Of a stretch of 64,000 nt of DNA, positions 1 to 9,472 are shown piece by piece. Under the pieces are notes generated by a model. It did no database searches. It saw only the letters and a program-made list of their open reading frames with translations, and was not told the DNA's origin. Numbering within the stretch: position 1 is the first letter of the stretch; each line of letters starts with the position of its first letter. The stretch comes from Methylobacteriaceae bacterium (GTDB taxonomy: Bacteria > Pseudomonadota > Alphaproteobacteria > Rhizobiales > Beijerinckiaceae): NCBI GenBank assembly GCA_947444195.1, contig CANEZL010000004.1:124001-188000 (forward strand), written 5' to 3'. Position numbers and translations under genes: made by a program.

Positions 1-1141
1 CGGCGTCGGCGCCTACGCGGCGGGCGTGTTCCACCTGTTCACCCACGCCTTCTTCAAGGCGCTGCTGTTCCTCGGCGCCGGCTCGGTCATCCACGCGATG
101 CACCACGAGCAGGACATGCGGAACATGGGCGCGCTGCGCCACTACATCCCCTTCACCACCGCGATGATGGCGATCGGCACGCTCGCCCTGATCGGCTTCC
201 CCTTCACGGCCGGCTACTACTCGAAGGACGCCATCATCGAGGCGGCCTACATGTCGACCCGGCCGGGGCACACCCTGGCCTTCCTCGCCACCGTAATCGC
301 GGCCTTCTTCACCTCCTTCTATTCCTGGCGCCTGTTCTTCCTGACCTTCGAGGGCCCGGCCCGCTGGGCCGGCCACGGCCACGGCAGCCATGGCCATGAC
401 GACCACGCCGCCCACCACGCGCCGGCCGTCGCCCACGCCGCCGCTTCCCATCAGGCGGACGGCGCCCCCGGCCACCACGAGGGCGTGGCCCACGACGACC
501 GCGGCCACGACGCGGAGCCCGCCTCCCACAGCGCCATCGAGCACCACGACCACGGCCCGCACATGCCGCACGAGAGCCCGCTGGTGATGACGGTCCCGCT
601 GGCCATCCTCGCCGTCGGCGCGCTCTTCGCCGGCCTCGTGTTCAAGAACAAGTTCATCGGCGACGGGATGGACGCGTTCTGGGGCCACGCCCTGGCGCAC
701 GGGCCCGACAACCACATCATGCACGACATCCACAACGTGCCGCGCTGGGTCGCCCTGTCCCCCTTCGTGATGCTGGTGCTCGGCTTCCTCGTCGCCTTCT
801 GGATGTATATCCGCCGGCCCGAACTGCCGGGCCAGCTCGCCGCGCAGCAGCCGGCCCTGTACAAGTTCCTGCTCAACAAGTGGTACTTCGACGAGCTCTA
901 CGACCGCATCTTCGTGCGGCCGGCCAAGGATTTCGGCATCTTCCTCTGGAAGCAGGTGGACGGCCGGGCCATCGACGGGGCCGGCCCGGACGGCATCGCC
1001 GCCCGCGTCGTGGACATCACCCGCGGCGTGGTCCGCTTCCAGACCGGCTACGTCTACCACTACGCCTTCGTCATGCTGATCGGCGTGGCCGGCCTCATCA
1101 GCTGGTACATGATGACCGGCCTGCCCAAGGCCGGCCACTGA
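1..1141 (+). CDS. nuoL: NADH-quinone oxidoreductase subunit L (NuoL), 3' part
   Basis: The reading frame is open from base 2, so the gene starts upstream of the window; about 379 C-terminal residues are present. NuoL is the distal proton-pumping antiporter-like subunit of respiratory complex I. The first visible residues ([19 protein letters not shown]) are the conserved lysine/histidine-bearing helix of the family, followed by the long C-terminal arm. A histidine-rich loop lies between two membrane helices at about 370-580: roughly 19 His in 70 residues, mixed with Asp and Ala. nuoM and nuoN follow in the standard order. The identification is secure; what the His-rich loop does is unknown. 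Confidence 0.96.
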   Translation, partial: GVGAYAAGVFHLFTHAFFKALLFLGAGSVIHAMHHEQDMRNMGALRHYIPFTTAMMAIGTLALIGFPFTAGYYSKDAIIEAAYMSTRPGHTLAFLATVIAAFFTSFYSWRLFFLTFEGPARWAGHGHGSHGHDDHAAHHAPAVAHAAASHQADGAPGHHEGVAHDDRGHDAEPASHSAIEHHDHGPHMPHESPLVMTVPLAILAVGALFAGLVFKNKFIGDGMDAFWGHALAHGPDNHIMHDIHNVPRWVALSPFVMLVLGFLVAFWMYIRRPELPGQLAAQQPALYKFLLNKWYFDELYDRIFVRPAKDFGIFLWKQVDGRAIDGAGPDGIAARVVDITRGVVRFQTGYVYHYAFVMLIGVAGLISWYMMTGLPKAGH

Positions 1142-1217
1142 TGGCCGGCCCGCTCGCCACCCCCCGGGCCGCAGGCCGCATCACCCAAGGCGCCACCCAA
1201 GTGAGGGCCCACTGACC

Positions 1218-2738
1218 ATGTTCGGCCTCGGCATCCTCTCCGGGCTCCTGATCGTCCCGCTCTGCGGCGCCGCCTTCATCCTCACCCTCAACGGGGACGA
1301 GGCGAGCGTGAAGCGCAACGCGCGCTGGGCCGCGCTCGCGACGACGATCGTCACCTTCCTGCTTTCTCTGGTGGCCTGGAACCGCTACGACCCGACCTCG
1401 GCGAGCTTCCAGCTCGTGGAGAGCCACGCCTGGATCACCGAGACGATCCGGTTCAAGCTCGGGCTCGACGGCTTCTCGATGCCGCTGATGCTGCTGACGA
1501 CGTTCCTGATGCCGTTCTGCATCGGCGCGTCCTGGCACTCCATCGACACCCGCGTGAAGGAGTACTTCGTCGCCTTCCTCGTCCTCGAGACGACGATGAT
1601 CGGCGTGTTCTGCGCCCTCGACCTGGTGCTGTTCTACCTGTTCTTCGAGGCCGGCCTGATCCCGATGTTCCTCATCATCGGCATCTGGGGCGGCAAGCGG
1701 CGCATCTACGCGAGCTTCAAGTTCTTCCTCTACACGCTGCTCGGCTCGGTGCTGATGCTGCTCGCCATCATGGCGATGTACTGGCAGGCCGGCACCACCG
1801 ACATCCCGACCCTCCTGCAGACCCGCTTCCCCGCCCACCTGCAGACCTGGCTCTGGCTCGCCTTCTTCGCCTCCTTCGCGGTGAAGATGCCCATGTGGCC
1901 GGTCCATACCTGGCTCCCGGACGCCCACGTCGAGGCGCCCACCGCGGGCTCGGTGATCCTGGCCGGCATCCTCCTGAAGATGGGCGGCTACGGCTTCATC
2001 CGGATCTCGCTGCCGATGCTGCCGGACGCGAGCCAGGCCTTCGCGCCGCTGGTCTTCGCCCTGTCGGTGATCGCGATCATCTTCACCTCGCTCACCGCGA
2101 TGATGCAGACCGACATCAAGAAGCTGATCGCCTACTCCTCCGTGGCGCATATGGGCTTCGTGACCCTCGGCCTGTTCACCCTGAACGAGCAGGGCATCCA
2201 GGGCGCGCTGTTCCTGATGATCTCCCACGGCATCGTCTCGGGGGCGCTCTTCCTCTGCGTCGGCGTGGTCTACGACCGCATGCACACCCGCGAGATCGCC
2301 GCCTACGGCGGCCTCGTGAAGCGCATGCCCCTCTACGCGGCGGCGATGATGGTCTTCACCATGGCCAATGTCGGCCTGCCCGGCACCTCCGGCTTCGTCG
2401 GCGAGTTCCTGGCCATGATGGGCGCCTTCAAGGCCAACCCGACGGTGGCCTTCTTCTCGGTCTTCGGCATCATCCTCTCGGCGGGCTACGCCCTGTGGCT
2501 CTACGCCCGGGTGATCTACGGCAAGCTCGAGAAGCCGAACCTCCAGGGCATCCTCGACCTCGACACCCGCGAGAAGATCATCCTCGCGCCCCTCGTGGCC
2601 CTGACCATCTACTACGGCGTGCACCCGGCCCCGATCCTGGACGTGTTCGCGCCCTCGACCGAACAGCTGATGGCCGGCATCCGCACCGCCCTCTCGAACA
2701 CGCAGACCGCGGCCACCGCCCTGCCGCTCGCGCGCTGA
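1218..2738 (+). CDS. nuoM: NADH-quinone oxidoreductase subunit M (NuoM)
   Basis: A 506-residue polytopic membrane protein of normal NuoM length. It is the middle proton-pumping subunit of the complex I membrane arm. Visible family motifs are the transmembrane Glu region around [22 protein letters not shown] and the antiporter motif in [21 protein letters not shown], with the key lysine in the VKMP segment. It begins 76 bp after nuoL and ends 8 bp before nuoN, which fits one transcript. A long minus-strand frame opposite it is a composition shadow. Confidence 0.97.
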   Translation: MFGLGILSGLLIVPLCGAAFILTLNGDEASVKRNARWAALATTIVTFLLSLVAWNRYDPTSASFQLVESHAWITETIRFKLGLDGFSMPLMLLTTFLMPFCIGASWHSIDTRVKEYFVAFLVLETTMIGVFCALDLVLFYLFFEAGLIPMFLIIGIWGGKRRIYASFKFFLYTLLGSVLMLLAIMAMYWQAGTTDIPTLLQTRFPAHLQTWLWLAFFASFAVKMPMWPVHTWLPDAHVEAPTAGSVILAGILLKMGGYGFIRISLPMLPDASQAFAPLVFALSVIAIIFTSLTAMMQTDIKKLIAYSSVAHMGFVTLGLFTLNEQGIQGALFLMISHGIVSGALFLCVGVVYDRMHTREIAAYGGLVKRMPLYAAAMMVFTMANVGLPGTSGFVGEFLAMMGAFKANPTVAFFSVFGIILSAGYALWLYARVIYGKLEKPNLQGILDLDTREKIILAPLVALTIYYGVHPAPILDVFAPSTEQLMAGIRTALSNTQTAATALPLAR

Positions 2739-2746
2739 GAAGACCC

Positions 2747-4192
2747 ATGCCGACCGTGCACTCCGTCCTGCCGACCCTGGCGCCGCTCCTGCCCGAGATC
2801 ATCCTGAGCGTCGGGGTGATGGTGCTGATCCTCTACGGCTCCTTCCGGGGCGAGCGCTCCACCGAGGGCGTCAACGTCGGCGCCCTGCTGCTCCTGGTGC
2901 TCGCCTTCTTCGTGGTGATCGGTCAGGCCTCCGACCTGAAGGTGACGACCCTGTCGGGCTCCTTCATCCAGGACGGCTTCGCCAAGGTGATGAAGGCGCT
3001 GGTCCTGCTCGGCTCGGCCGCCGCCATCCTGCTCTCGCGCGACTACTTCCAGCGCGCGCGCATCGACCGCTTCGAGTACCCGATCCTGATCGTGCTCTGC
3101 ACCATCGGCATGATGGTCATGGTCTCGGCCAACGACCTGATCGCGCTCTATCTCGGCCTCGAACTGCAATCGCTGGCCGCCTACGTCATCGCCTCCTTCC
3201 ACCGCGACGATCTGAAGTCCACCGAGGCGGGCCTCAAGTACTTCGTGCTCGGCGCGCTCTCCTCGGGCATGCTGCTCTACGGCGCCTCGCTGATCTACGG
3301 CTTCACCGGCACCGTCTCCTTCCCCGGCATCGTCTCGGCGCTGCACGACAAGGCGGGCTTCGGCATCGTGCTCGGCATCGTGTTCGTGGCCGCGGCGGTC
3401 GCCTTCAAGATGTCGGCGGTGCCGTTCCACATGTGGACGCCCGACGTCTACGAGGGCTCGCCGACGCCCGTGACGGCCTTCTTCGCCTCCGCCCCGAAGA
3501 TGGCGGCGGTGGCGATGACCGTGCGCGTCTTCATCGGCGCGCTGCCCGACGTCACCGCGATCTGGCAGCAGATCATCGTCTTCATCGCCATCGCCTCCAT
3601 GGCGCTCGGCTCCTTCGCGGCCATCGGCCAGCGCAACATCAAGCGCCTGATGGCCTATTCCTCCATCGGCAATATCGGCTACGCCCTGATCGGCCTCGCC
3701 GCCGGCTCCGAGGAGGGCGTGCGCGGCATCGTGATCTACATGATCATCTATCTCGCGATGACGCTCGGTGCCTTCGCGATCATCCTGTCGATGCGCCGCA
3801 AGGACGAGATGTTCGAGTCGGTGGAGGATCTGGCCGGTCTCTCGCGCACCCATCCCTGGATGGCGTTCTGCCTCGCGATGATGATGTTCTCCCTGGCCGG
3901 CATTCCGCCGCTCGCCGGCTTCTTCGCGAAGTTCTACGTCTTCGCCGCCGCCATCAAGGCGGGCCTCGTGGTGCTCGCCGTCATCGGCGTGGTCACCAGC
4001 GTCGTGGGCGCCTACTACTACCTGCGCATCGTCAAGATCATGTATTTCGACGAGCCCAAGGCGCCCTACGAGGCGATGCCCGCGGGCTCCGTGATCGTGC
4101 TCGCCCTGTCGAGCATCGTGGTGATCCTGTTCTGGCTGCTGCCCGCGCCCCTGGTGGGTGCCGCGGGGGCCGCCGCCAAGTCGCTGTTCTGA
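2747..4192 (+). CDS. nuoN: NADH-quinone oxidoreductase subunit N (NuoN)
   Basis: A 481-residue polytopic membrane protein, the third antiporter-like subunit of complex I. The frame is open further upstream, but the ATG at 2747, eight bases after the nuoM stop, gives the expected N-terminus (MPTVHSVLPTLAPLLPEI). The family core is visible at KMSAVPFHMWTPDVYEGSP and at QRNIKRLMAYSSIGNIGY. It is the last nuo gene. birA begins within a few bases of the stop, so birA is probably cotranscribed. Confidence 0.97.
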   Translation: MPTVHSVLPTLAPLLPEIILSVGVMVLILYGSFRGERSTEGVNVGALLLLVLAFFVVIGQASDLKVTTLSGSFIQDGFAKVMKALVLLGSAAAILLSRDYFQRARIDRFEYPILIVLCTIGMMVMVSANDLIALYLGLELQSLAAYVIASFHRDDLKSTEAGLKYFVLGALSSGMLLYGASLIYGFTGTVSFPGIVSALHDKAGFGIVLGIVFVAAAVAFKMSAVPFHMWTPDVYEGSPTPVTAFFASAPKMAAVAMTVRVFIGALPDVTAIWQQIIVFIAIASMALGSFAAIGQRNIKRLMAYSSIGNIGYALIGLAAGSEEGVRGIVIYMIIYLAMTLGAFAIILSMRRKDEMFESVEDLAGLSRTHPWMAFCLAMMMFSLAGIPPLAGFFAKFYVFAAAIKAGLVVLAVIGVVTSVVGAYYYLRIVKIMYFDEPKAPYEAMPAGSVIVLALSSIVVILFWLLPAPLVGAAGAAAKSLF

Positions 4193-4196
4193 GATC

Positions 4197-4994
4197 TTGG
4201 ACTATCGCCTCGGCAGCGACGCCAGAGCCTCGGGCCATCGCCTCCACGTTCACGACCGGATCGGGTCGACGAACGGGGAGGCGATGGCGCTCGCGCGAGC
4301 GGGCGAGGCCAGTCCCCTCTGGATCGCCGCGCGGCGCCAGGAGGCCGGGCGGGGCCGCCGCGGCAACGTCTGGGAATCGGTGCCCGGCAACCTCGCGGCG
4401 AGCCTGCTCTGGCCGGGAACGGGGATCGAGCCGGAGCGGCTCGCCACCCTCGGCTTCGTGGCGGGCGTGGCCCTCGCCGAGGCCCTGGAGGCGGCCTGCG
4501 GGGTCTCCGGGTCGGGGGGCTCGGCTCCGTTCCGGCTGAAATGGCCGAACGACGTGCTCTTGGGCTCGGCCAAGCTCGCCGGCATCCTTCTGGAGACGGA
4601 GGCGCTGCCGGGGGGCAGGCGGGCGGTGGTGATCGGGTTCGGCGTCAACGTCGCTGGGGTGCCCGATTCCGTGGCCGGCGCGGCCGTGGCGCTCGCGGGC
4701 GCAGGCTTCTCGGCCGACGCGCCGCTGGTGCTGGAGCAGCTCGGCGAACGGTTCTGCGCGGCGGCGCGCGCCTGGGACCGCGGGCGGGGCTTCGCGGGGA
4801 TCCGCGAGCGCTGGCTCGCCCGCGCCGCGGGCCTCGGGCTTCCGATCGCGGTCGGGACAGGTTCGGCGACCCTGCGGGGGCGCTTCGAAGAGATCGACGA
4901 GGGGGGGCGGCTCGTGATCCTCGCCCCGGACGGCACGCGACACACCGTGACGGCGGGCGAGGTGCATTTCGGAACGGCCGCGACGGCGGCATAG
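4197..4994 (+). CDS. birA: Biotin-[acetyl-CoA-carboxylase] ligase, monofunctional
   Basis: About 265 residues. It attaches biotin to carboxylase carrier domains through biotinyl-AMP. The nucleotide-binding glycine-rich motif (GRGRRGNVW) and the ligase core (KWPNDVLLG, KLAGILLE) are clear. There is no N-terminal helix-turn-helix, so it is not a BirA repressor, as is usual in alphaproteobacteria. The start is uncertain: a TTG at 4197 gives a normal N-terminus just after the nuoN stop, while an ATG at 4158 would overlap nuoN by 35 bp. Its position between nuoN and rnj is conserved in related bacteria. Confidence 0.9.
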   Translation: MDYRLGSDARASGHRLHVHDRIGSTNGEAMALARAGEASPLWIAARRQEAGRGRRGNVWESVPGNLAASLLWPGTGIEPERLATLGFVAGVALAEALEAACGVSGSGGSAPFRLKWPNDVLLGSAKLAGILLETEALPGGRRAVVIGFGVNVAGVPDSVAGAAVALAGAGFSADAPLVLEQLGERFCAAARAWDRGRGFAGIRERWLARAAGLGLPIAVGTGSATLRGRFEEIDEGGRLVILAPDGTRHTVTAGEVHFGTAATAA

Positions 4995-5010
4995 GGTTGG
5001 ACGACGGACA

Positions 5011-6684
5011 ATGACCACTGAACAGGACGAACTCGTCTTCCTGCCGCTCGGCGGGGTGGGCGAGATCGGCATGAACGCGGCCCTCTACGGGTTCGGGCCG
5101 GCCAAGCGCCGCAAATGGATCATGGTGGATTGCGGCATGGGCTTCGCGGGCGAGGAGGCGATGCCCGGCGTCGACCTCATGTTCCCGGACCTCTCCTTCA
5201 TCGAGGAGCGCCGCAAGGACCTGCTCGGCATCTTCATCACCCACGCCCACGAGGACCATATCGGCGCGATCAGCGAGCTCTGGCCGCGCCTGAAGGTGCC
5301 GGTCTACGCCACCCGCTTCGCCAAGAACCTCCTGGAGGCCCGCCGCCTCGGCGAGCCCGGCGCGCCGAAGGTAGAGCTGCGCGAGGTCAAGCCCGGCAAG
5401 CGCGTCACGGTCGGGCCCTTCGACCTCGAATTCGTGCCGGTCTCCCACTCGATCCCCGAGTCGAACGCCGTCGCGATCCGCACCGCGGCGGGCCTCGTCC
5501 TGCATACCGGCGACTGGAAGATCGACCCGACGCCGGTGGCCGGCAACGTCACCGATCCGGACACCTTCCGGGCGCTCGGCGACGAGGGCATCCTCGCCAT
5601 GGTCTGCGACTCGACGAACGTGGTGCGCGAGGGCTTCTCGCCCTCCGAGGCCGAGGTCTCGCAGACGCTGGCCCGGCTCGTCGCCGACGCCCCCCACCGG
5701 GTGGCCGTGACCACCTTCGCCTCGAACGTCGCGCGCATCCGCGCCGTGGCCGAGGCGGCCAAGGCCTGCGGGCGCGAGGTCGTCGCGGTCGGCCGCGCCA
5801 TGGACCGCGTCATCGATGTCGCCCGCGAATGCGGCTACCTCGACGGCCTGCCCGAGTTCCGCCGCGCCGATTCCTGGCGCAACCTGCCCCGCGAGCGGGT
5901 GGTGGCGTTGCTCACCGGCTCGCAGGGCGAGCCCCGCGCGGCGCTGGCCCGCGTCTCGCGCCGGGACCATCCCGACATCCAGCTCGCGGGGGGCGACCGG
6001 GTGATCTTCTCCTCGCGCGCCATTCCCGGCAACGAGCGCGATGTCGGCGCGATCATCAACGACCTGATCGAGCAGGGCGTCGAGGTCGTCACCGACCGGA
6101 CCGAGCTCGTCCACGTCTCCGGCCATCCCCGCCGGGACGAGATGGTGCAGATGTACCAGTGGACGCGGCCGCAGACCGCGATCCCCGTCCACGGCGAGGC
6201 GCTGCACCTCGACGAGCACGCCCGCTTCGCCCGGGCGCAGGGCGTGCCGAACGTGGTCAAGGCGCGTAACGGCAGCCTCGTGCGGCTCCATCCCGGCAAG
6301 CCCGAGGTGGTGGAGCACGTGAAGGCCGGGCGCCTGTTCAAGGACGGCCACGTCCTCATCGACGACAAGGACCGGGCGATCCCCGAGCGGCGCAAGCTCG
6401 CCCAGGCCGGCCTCGTCTCGGTGGCCATCGCCATCGACGAGGACGGCGTGGTGCTGGGCGAGCCCGCGGTCGACATCATCGGCCTGCCGAGCCGGGGCCG
6501 CGGCGGCAAGACGCTCATCGATTCCGTGGTCGACGCGGTGGGCGACACCCTGTCCGGGCTCTCGCGGGGCAAGCTGAAGGACTCGGAGGGCGTCGAGAAG
6601 GCCGTCGACCGGGCCGTCCGCACCGCCGTCAACGAGGCCTGGGGCAAGAAGCCGGCCTGCCACGTCCAGGTGGTCGAGGTCTGA
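5011..6684 (+). CDS. rnj: Ribonuclease J
   Basis: A 557-residue metallo-beta-lactamase/beta-CASP ribonuclease that combines 5'-to-3' exo- and endonucleolytic RNA processing; in alphaproteobacteria it matures rRNA ends and turns over mRNA. The zinc motif HAHEDH is at about residues 77-82, with further metal ligands near VSHSIPES (~145) and LHTGDWKID (~164). The length matches the family. It starts 16 bp after birA. The TGA stop is also the first codon of a dispersed hairpin repeat (see 6682-6794). Confidence 0.95.
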   Translation: MTTEQDELVFLPLGGVGEIGMNAALYGFGPAKRRKWIMVDCGMGFAGEEAMPGVDLMFPDLSFIEERRKDLLGIFITHAHEDHIGAISELWPRLKVPVYATRFAKNLLEARRLGEPGAPKVELREVKPGKRVTVGPFDLEFVPVSHSIPESNAVAIRTAAGLVLHTGDWKIDPTPVAGNVTDPDTFRALGDEGILAMVCDSTNVVREGFSPSEAEVSQTLARLVADAPHRVAVTTFASNVARIRAVAEAAKACGREVVAVGRAMDRVIDVARECGYLDGLPEFRRADSWRNLPRERVVALLTGSQGEPRAALARVSRRDHPDIQLAGGDRVIFSSRAIPGNERDVGAIINDLIEQGVEVVTDRTELVHVSGHPRRDEMVQMYQWTRPQTAIPVHGEALHLDEHARFARAQGVPNVVKARNGSLVRLHPGKPEVVEHVKAGRLFKDGHVLIDDKDRAIPERRKLAQAGLVSVAIAIDEDGVVLGEPAVDIIGLPSRGRGGKTLIDSVVDAVGDTLSGLSRGKLKDSEGVEKAVDRAVRTAVNEAWGKKPACHVQVVEV

Positions 6685-6794
6685 TACGATCGCCGCTCGG
6701 TCGAAGCGGGGGTCGTATCGACCGAGCCCGCGCGGCGCCTGAGCGAGGCCCGGATCCGCTATCCCGAGGGGATCGATCGGATCTGGTACGAGGC
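6682..6794 (+). repeat. Dispersed 113-bp two-hairpin repeat, copy A
   Basis: It begins with TGATACGATC, whose TGA is the rnj stop codon. The first hairpin pairs GATACGATCGCCGCT with AGCGGGGGTCGTATC around a 7-base loop. A second hairpin lies around ATCCCGAGGGGAT near the end. Copy B (17196-17308) is about 87% identical over the same length, also starts on a stop codon and has compensating differences in the stems. Copy C (56622-56658) has only the first hairpin. No coding frame is apparent. Confidence 0.85.
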
Positions 6795-6917
6795 GCGACC
6801 GGGGCGGCCTGCCGCCTCGGACCAACGACCCGGGAGACACCGGGCGGCGGTGTGCTATCGAGACGACGTGCGCCGCCCGCTCGACAAGGGCGGCGCCGGG
6901 AGCGGGGAGAGAACACC

Positions 6918-7322
6918 ATGATCGGGCGCCTGAACCACGTGGCCATCGCCGTGCGCGACCTCGACGCCGCGGTCGCCGTCTACCGCGACACGCTGGGTGC
7001 CGTCGTGAAGCCGCCCCTGCCGCAGCCCGAGCACGGGGTGACCGTGGTCTTCGTGGAACTGCCCAACAGCAAGGTCGAGCTGATGGCGCCCCTCGGCGCC
7101 GACTCGCCGATCAGCGGCTTCGTGGAGCGCAATCCGGGGGGCGCCATCCACCATGTCTGCTACGAGGTGGACGACATCCTGGCCGCCCGCGACCGGATGA
7201 AGGCGCAGGGCGCCCGCGTGCTCGGCACCGGCGAGCCGAAGATCGGCGCGCACGGCAAGCCGGTGCTCTTCCTGCACCCGAAGGACTTCCTCGGCACCCT
7301 GGTCGAGCTGGAACAGGTCTGA
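6918..7322 (+). CDS. mce: Methylmalonyl-CoA epimerase
   Basis: A 134-residue glyoxalase-fold (VOC) protein that interconverts (2R)- and (2S)-methylmalonyl-CoA, used in propionyl-CoA metabolism and, in methylotrophs, in the ethylmalonyl-CoA pathway. Typical features are the N-terminal LNHVAIAVRDLDAAVAVY with a metal-binding His, the Glu in KVELM, GAIHHVCYEVDD, and the C-terminal metal Glu in LVELEQV. The ATG at 6918 is preceded by GGGGAGAG and fits the family start better than the longer open frame. The DUF1467 gene follows 4 bp later. Confidence 0.93.
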   Translation: MIGRLNHVAIAVRDLDAAVAVYRDTLGAVVKPPLPQPEHGVTVVFVELPNSKVELMAPLGADSPISGFVERNPGGAIHHVCYEVDDILAARDRMKAQGARVLGTGEPKIGAHGKPVLFLHPKDFLGTLVELEQV

Positions 7323-7326
7323 GCCC

Positions 7327-7662
7327 GTGAGCGGTCTTCTCGAACCGGTGGCGCGCACGACCGCGCGGACCCTCGCCCTCGTCCTGGTGCTGGTCTCGGC
7401 CTTCGTCGCGGTGGCGGTGTCGGCCTTCAAGCTCACCGTGTTCGGGGCGACCGCGCTCTATTTCGTGGTCTGGTGGACCCTGCTCTTCGCGGTCCTGCCG
7501 ATCCGCAACCAGCCCGAGACCCGGCCCGAGCATCTGGTGCCGGGGCAGGATCCCGGAGCGCCGGCGGCACCGCGCCTGCGCGAGAAGGCCGTGTGGACGA
7601 CGCTCGCGGCGGGGCTGGTCTTCCTGGGGGCGCTCGCGGTCTTCCCCCTCGCCGGCCTGTAG
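7327..7662 (+). CDS. DUF1467 family membrane protein
   Basis: A 111-residue protein starting at GTG 7327, four bases after mce. It has two predicted membrane helices (about residues 12-50 and 90-110) joined by a short polar segment containing LPIRNQPETRPEHLVPGQDPGAP, which resembles the alphaproteobacterial DUF1467 family. Genes of this family commonly sit between mce and proS. No biochemical function is known. Membrane location is inferred from hydrophobicity only. Confidence 0.85.
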   Translation: MSGLLEPVARTTARTLALVLVLVSAFVAVAVSAFKLTVFGATALYFVVWWTLLFAVLPIRNQPETRPEHLVPGQDPGAPAAPRLREKAVWTTLAAGLVFLGALAVFPLAGL

Positions 7663-7726
7663 GGGCGGCGCCGAAACCGCCGCGTTCCCGCCACGGAGGC
7701 TCGCCTCGATCGGCGGCAGGGTCCGG

Positions 7727-7877
7727 AAAATAAAAAAGCAAGGCCCGGGGCCTTGCTTGAAAGAGGTTCCGTCGTAGCTGGACCTTGATGAACCTACGCA
7801 TTGCCTGCGTGGCGGTCCCTTTTTCCTCCCGAGACTCGGACCCTGCGCCACCTCTGCCGGGCGTCGCAAACATCGCG
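7727..7877 (-). ncRNA. Candidate structured small RNA between DUF1467 and proS
   Basis: No credible gene occupies this stretch, yet the minus strand shows a complete transcription unit. It has a good promoter (7884-7912), then about 150 nt, then a strong intrinsic terminator: GCAAGGCC/GGCCTTGC hairpin (7738-7756) followed by a T-rich run on the minus strand (7737-7727). The predicted RNA contains a long interrupted hairpin (GTGGCG...GGTCC pairing with GGACC...CGCCAC), a loop rich in GGGAGGAAAAAG, and a second stem AGGTTC/GAACCT. It does not match SRP, 6S or tmRNA motifs that I can recognise. A 5' end near 7877 is inferred from the -10 box. Confidence 0.6.
7736..7758 (-). terminator. Intrinsic terminator of the candidate sRNA
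   Basis: A perfect 8-bp-plus stem (GCAAGGCC with GGCCTTGC, extended by AA/TT) sits next to an A-rich run at 7727-7737, which becomes a T tract only on the minus strand. It therefore terminates leftward transcription and also lies at the end of the rightward rnj-mce-DUF1467 run. Confidence 0.75.
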
Positions 7878-7883
7878 AGAGCG

Positions 7884-7912
7884 CTTATAGGAACAACAAT
7901 TCGTGCTGTCAC
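7884..7912 (-). promoter_or_regulatory. Promoter of the candidate sRNA
   Basis: On the minus strand the -35 box GTGACA (7907-7912) and the -10 box TATAAG (7884-7889) are separated by exactly 17 bases; each matches the sigma-70 consensus at five of six positions. This is among the best consensus promoters seen in the window. It points away from proS, so it is divergent to that gene. Confidence 0.6.
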
Positions 7913-8135
7913 GACCCGGGCGAAAGAAAATTGCGTTTTTCTGCCGCCGGTCGGGATGGGTCTGCCCGGGCGCCCGTGGGCGAGGGGTGCGGCAAGGACC
8001 CAGGCGTTCACGAAACGCGTTGCCGGCCGTGGCCAAGCTCGGGCGGCGCTTGTGTTTTCCCGGGGCAATGTGTTGTGTGCCAACGGCGCGGGGCCGGCGG
8101 TCCCGCCGCGAAACCCTCGGATCCGTCGGACCCTC

Positions 8136-9461
8136 ATGCGTCTCTCCCGCTACTTCCTGCCCACCCTGCGCGAGACGCCCAAGGAGGCCGAGATCGTCTC
8201 GCACCGGCTGATGCTGCGGGCGGGCCTGATCCGGCAGGAGGCGGCCGGCATCTATGCCTGGCTGCCGCTCGGTCTGCGCGTGCTCAACCGGGTCTGCGCG
8301 GTGATCCGCGAGGAGCAGGACCGCGCCGGCGCCGTGGAACTCCTGATGCCCACCGTGCAGTCGGCTGACCTCTGGCGCGAGTCCGGGCGCTACGACGCCT
8401 ACGGCCGGGAGATGCTCCGCCTGAAGGACCGGCACGACCGCGAGATGCTCTACGGCCCCACCGCCGAGGAGGTCGTCACCGAGATCTTCCGGGCGAGCGT
8501 GCGCTCCTACAAGGACCTGCCGAAGAACCTCTACCAGATCTCGTGGAAGTTCCGCGACGAGGTGCGCCCGCGCTTCGGCACCATGCGCTCGCGCGAGTTC
8601 CTGATGAAGGACGCCTATTCCTTCGACCTCGACCAGGCCGGGGCGCGCCACGCCTACAACCGCATGTTCGTGGCCTATCTGCGCACCTTCGCCGGCCTCG
8701 GCCTGAAGGCGATCCCGATGCGCGCCGATACCGGCCCCATCGGCGGCGACCTCAGCCACGAGTTCATCATTCTCGCCAAGACCGGCGAGAGCGAGGTCTT
8801 CTGCGACCGGGCCTATCTCGATTTCGAGATCCCCCCCGCCACCATCGATTTCGAGGACGTGGCCGGGCTCCAGGGCCTCGTGGACGCCTGGACCTCGCAC
8901 TACGCCGCCACCGACGAGATGCACGAGGCCGACGCCTTCGCCGAGGTGGCGGAGGAGAACCGCATGGCCGCCCGCGGCATCGAGGTCGGGCACATCTTCT
9001 ACTTCGGCACCAAGTATTCCGAGGCCATGGGCGCCCGGGTCACCGGGCCCGACGGCATCGAGCGGCCGGTCCATATGGGCTCCTACGGCATCGGCCCGAG
9101 CCGGCTCGTGGCGGCCATCGTCGAGGCGAGCCACGACGAGGCCGGCATCATCTGGCCGGATTCGGTCGCCCCCTTCGACGTGGCGCTGATCAACCTGAAG
9201 GTCGGCGACGCGGCGACCGACGCGGCCTGCGCCGAGATCCAGGGCCAGCTCGAGGCCGGCGGCCTCAGCGTGCTCTACGACGACCGCGACGAGCGGCCGG
9301 GCGCCAAGTTCGCCACCGCCGACCTCATCGGCCTGCCCTGGCAGGTGGTGGTCGGGCCGAAGGGCCTCGCCGAGGGCAAGATCGAGCTGAAGCGGCGCGC
9401 GGGCGGCGAGCGCGAGAGCCTCGCCCCGGTCGACCTGCTGGCCCGGATCAAGCGCGTCTGA
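8136..9461 (+). CDS. proS: Prolyl-tRNA synthetase, short alphaproteobacterial type
   Basis: A 441-residue class II aminoacyl-tRNA synthetase that charges tRNA-Pro. The ATG at 8136 gives the family start [19 protein letters not shown]; the frame is open upstream but that extension is non-homologous sequence. Motif 2 ([22 protein letters not shown]) and the motif 3 region ([16 protein letters not shown]) are visible. The length of ~440 residues shows the version lacking the INS editing domain. It is followed 11 bp later by lolC. Confidence 0.96.
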   Translation: MRLSRYFLPTLRETPKEAEIVSHRLMLRAGLIRQEAAGIYAWLPLGLRVLNRVCAVIREEQDRAGAVELLMPTVQSADLWRESGRYDAYGREMLRLKDRHDREMLYGPTAEEVVTEIFRASVRSYKDLPKNLYQISWKFRDEVRPRFGTMRSREFLMKDAYSFDLDQAGARHAYNRMFVAYLRTFAGLGLKAIPMRADTGPIGGDLSHEFIILAKTGESEVFCDRAYLDFEIPPATIDFEDVAGLQGLVDAWTSHYAATDEMHEADAFAEVAEENRMAARGIEVGHIFYFGTKYSEAMGARVTGPDGIERPVHMGSYGIGPSRLVAAIVEASHDEAGIIWPDSVAPFDVALINLKVGDAATDAACAEIQGQLEAGGLSVLYDDRDERPGAKFATADLIGLPWQVVVGPKGLAEGKIELKRRAGGERESLAPVDLLARIKRV

Positions 9462-9472
9462 GGCGGATCGCG

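Noticed and set aside
1098-2624. Long minus-strand open frames (up to 1185 codons) opposite nuo, dnaE, proS, lepA and other genes
   Set aside because: They are rich in His, Arg, Gly, Asp and Ala, have no domain motifs or ribosome binding sites, and lie opposite well-recognised genes. High GC removes stop codons from opposite frames.
1895-2746. 285-codon upstream extension of the nuoN frame
   Set aside because: It overlaps nuoM out of frame and encodes Arg/Pro/His-rich shadow sequence. The ATG at 2747 gives the family N-terminus.
4645-6840. 731-codon minus-strand frame opposite birA/rnj
   Set aside because: Composition shadow with no motifs; rnj on the plus strand has all catalytic residues.
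7727-7877. SRP RNA, 6S RNA or tmRNA as identity of the small RNA
   Set aside because: The SRP core GGUCAGGUCCGGAAGGAAGCAGCC, the 6S closing stem with central bubble, and tmRNA tag/acceptor features are all absent.
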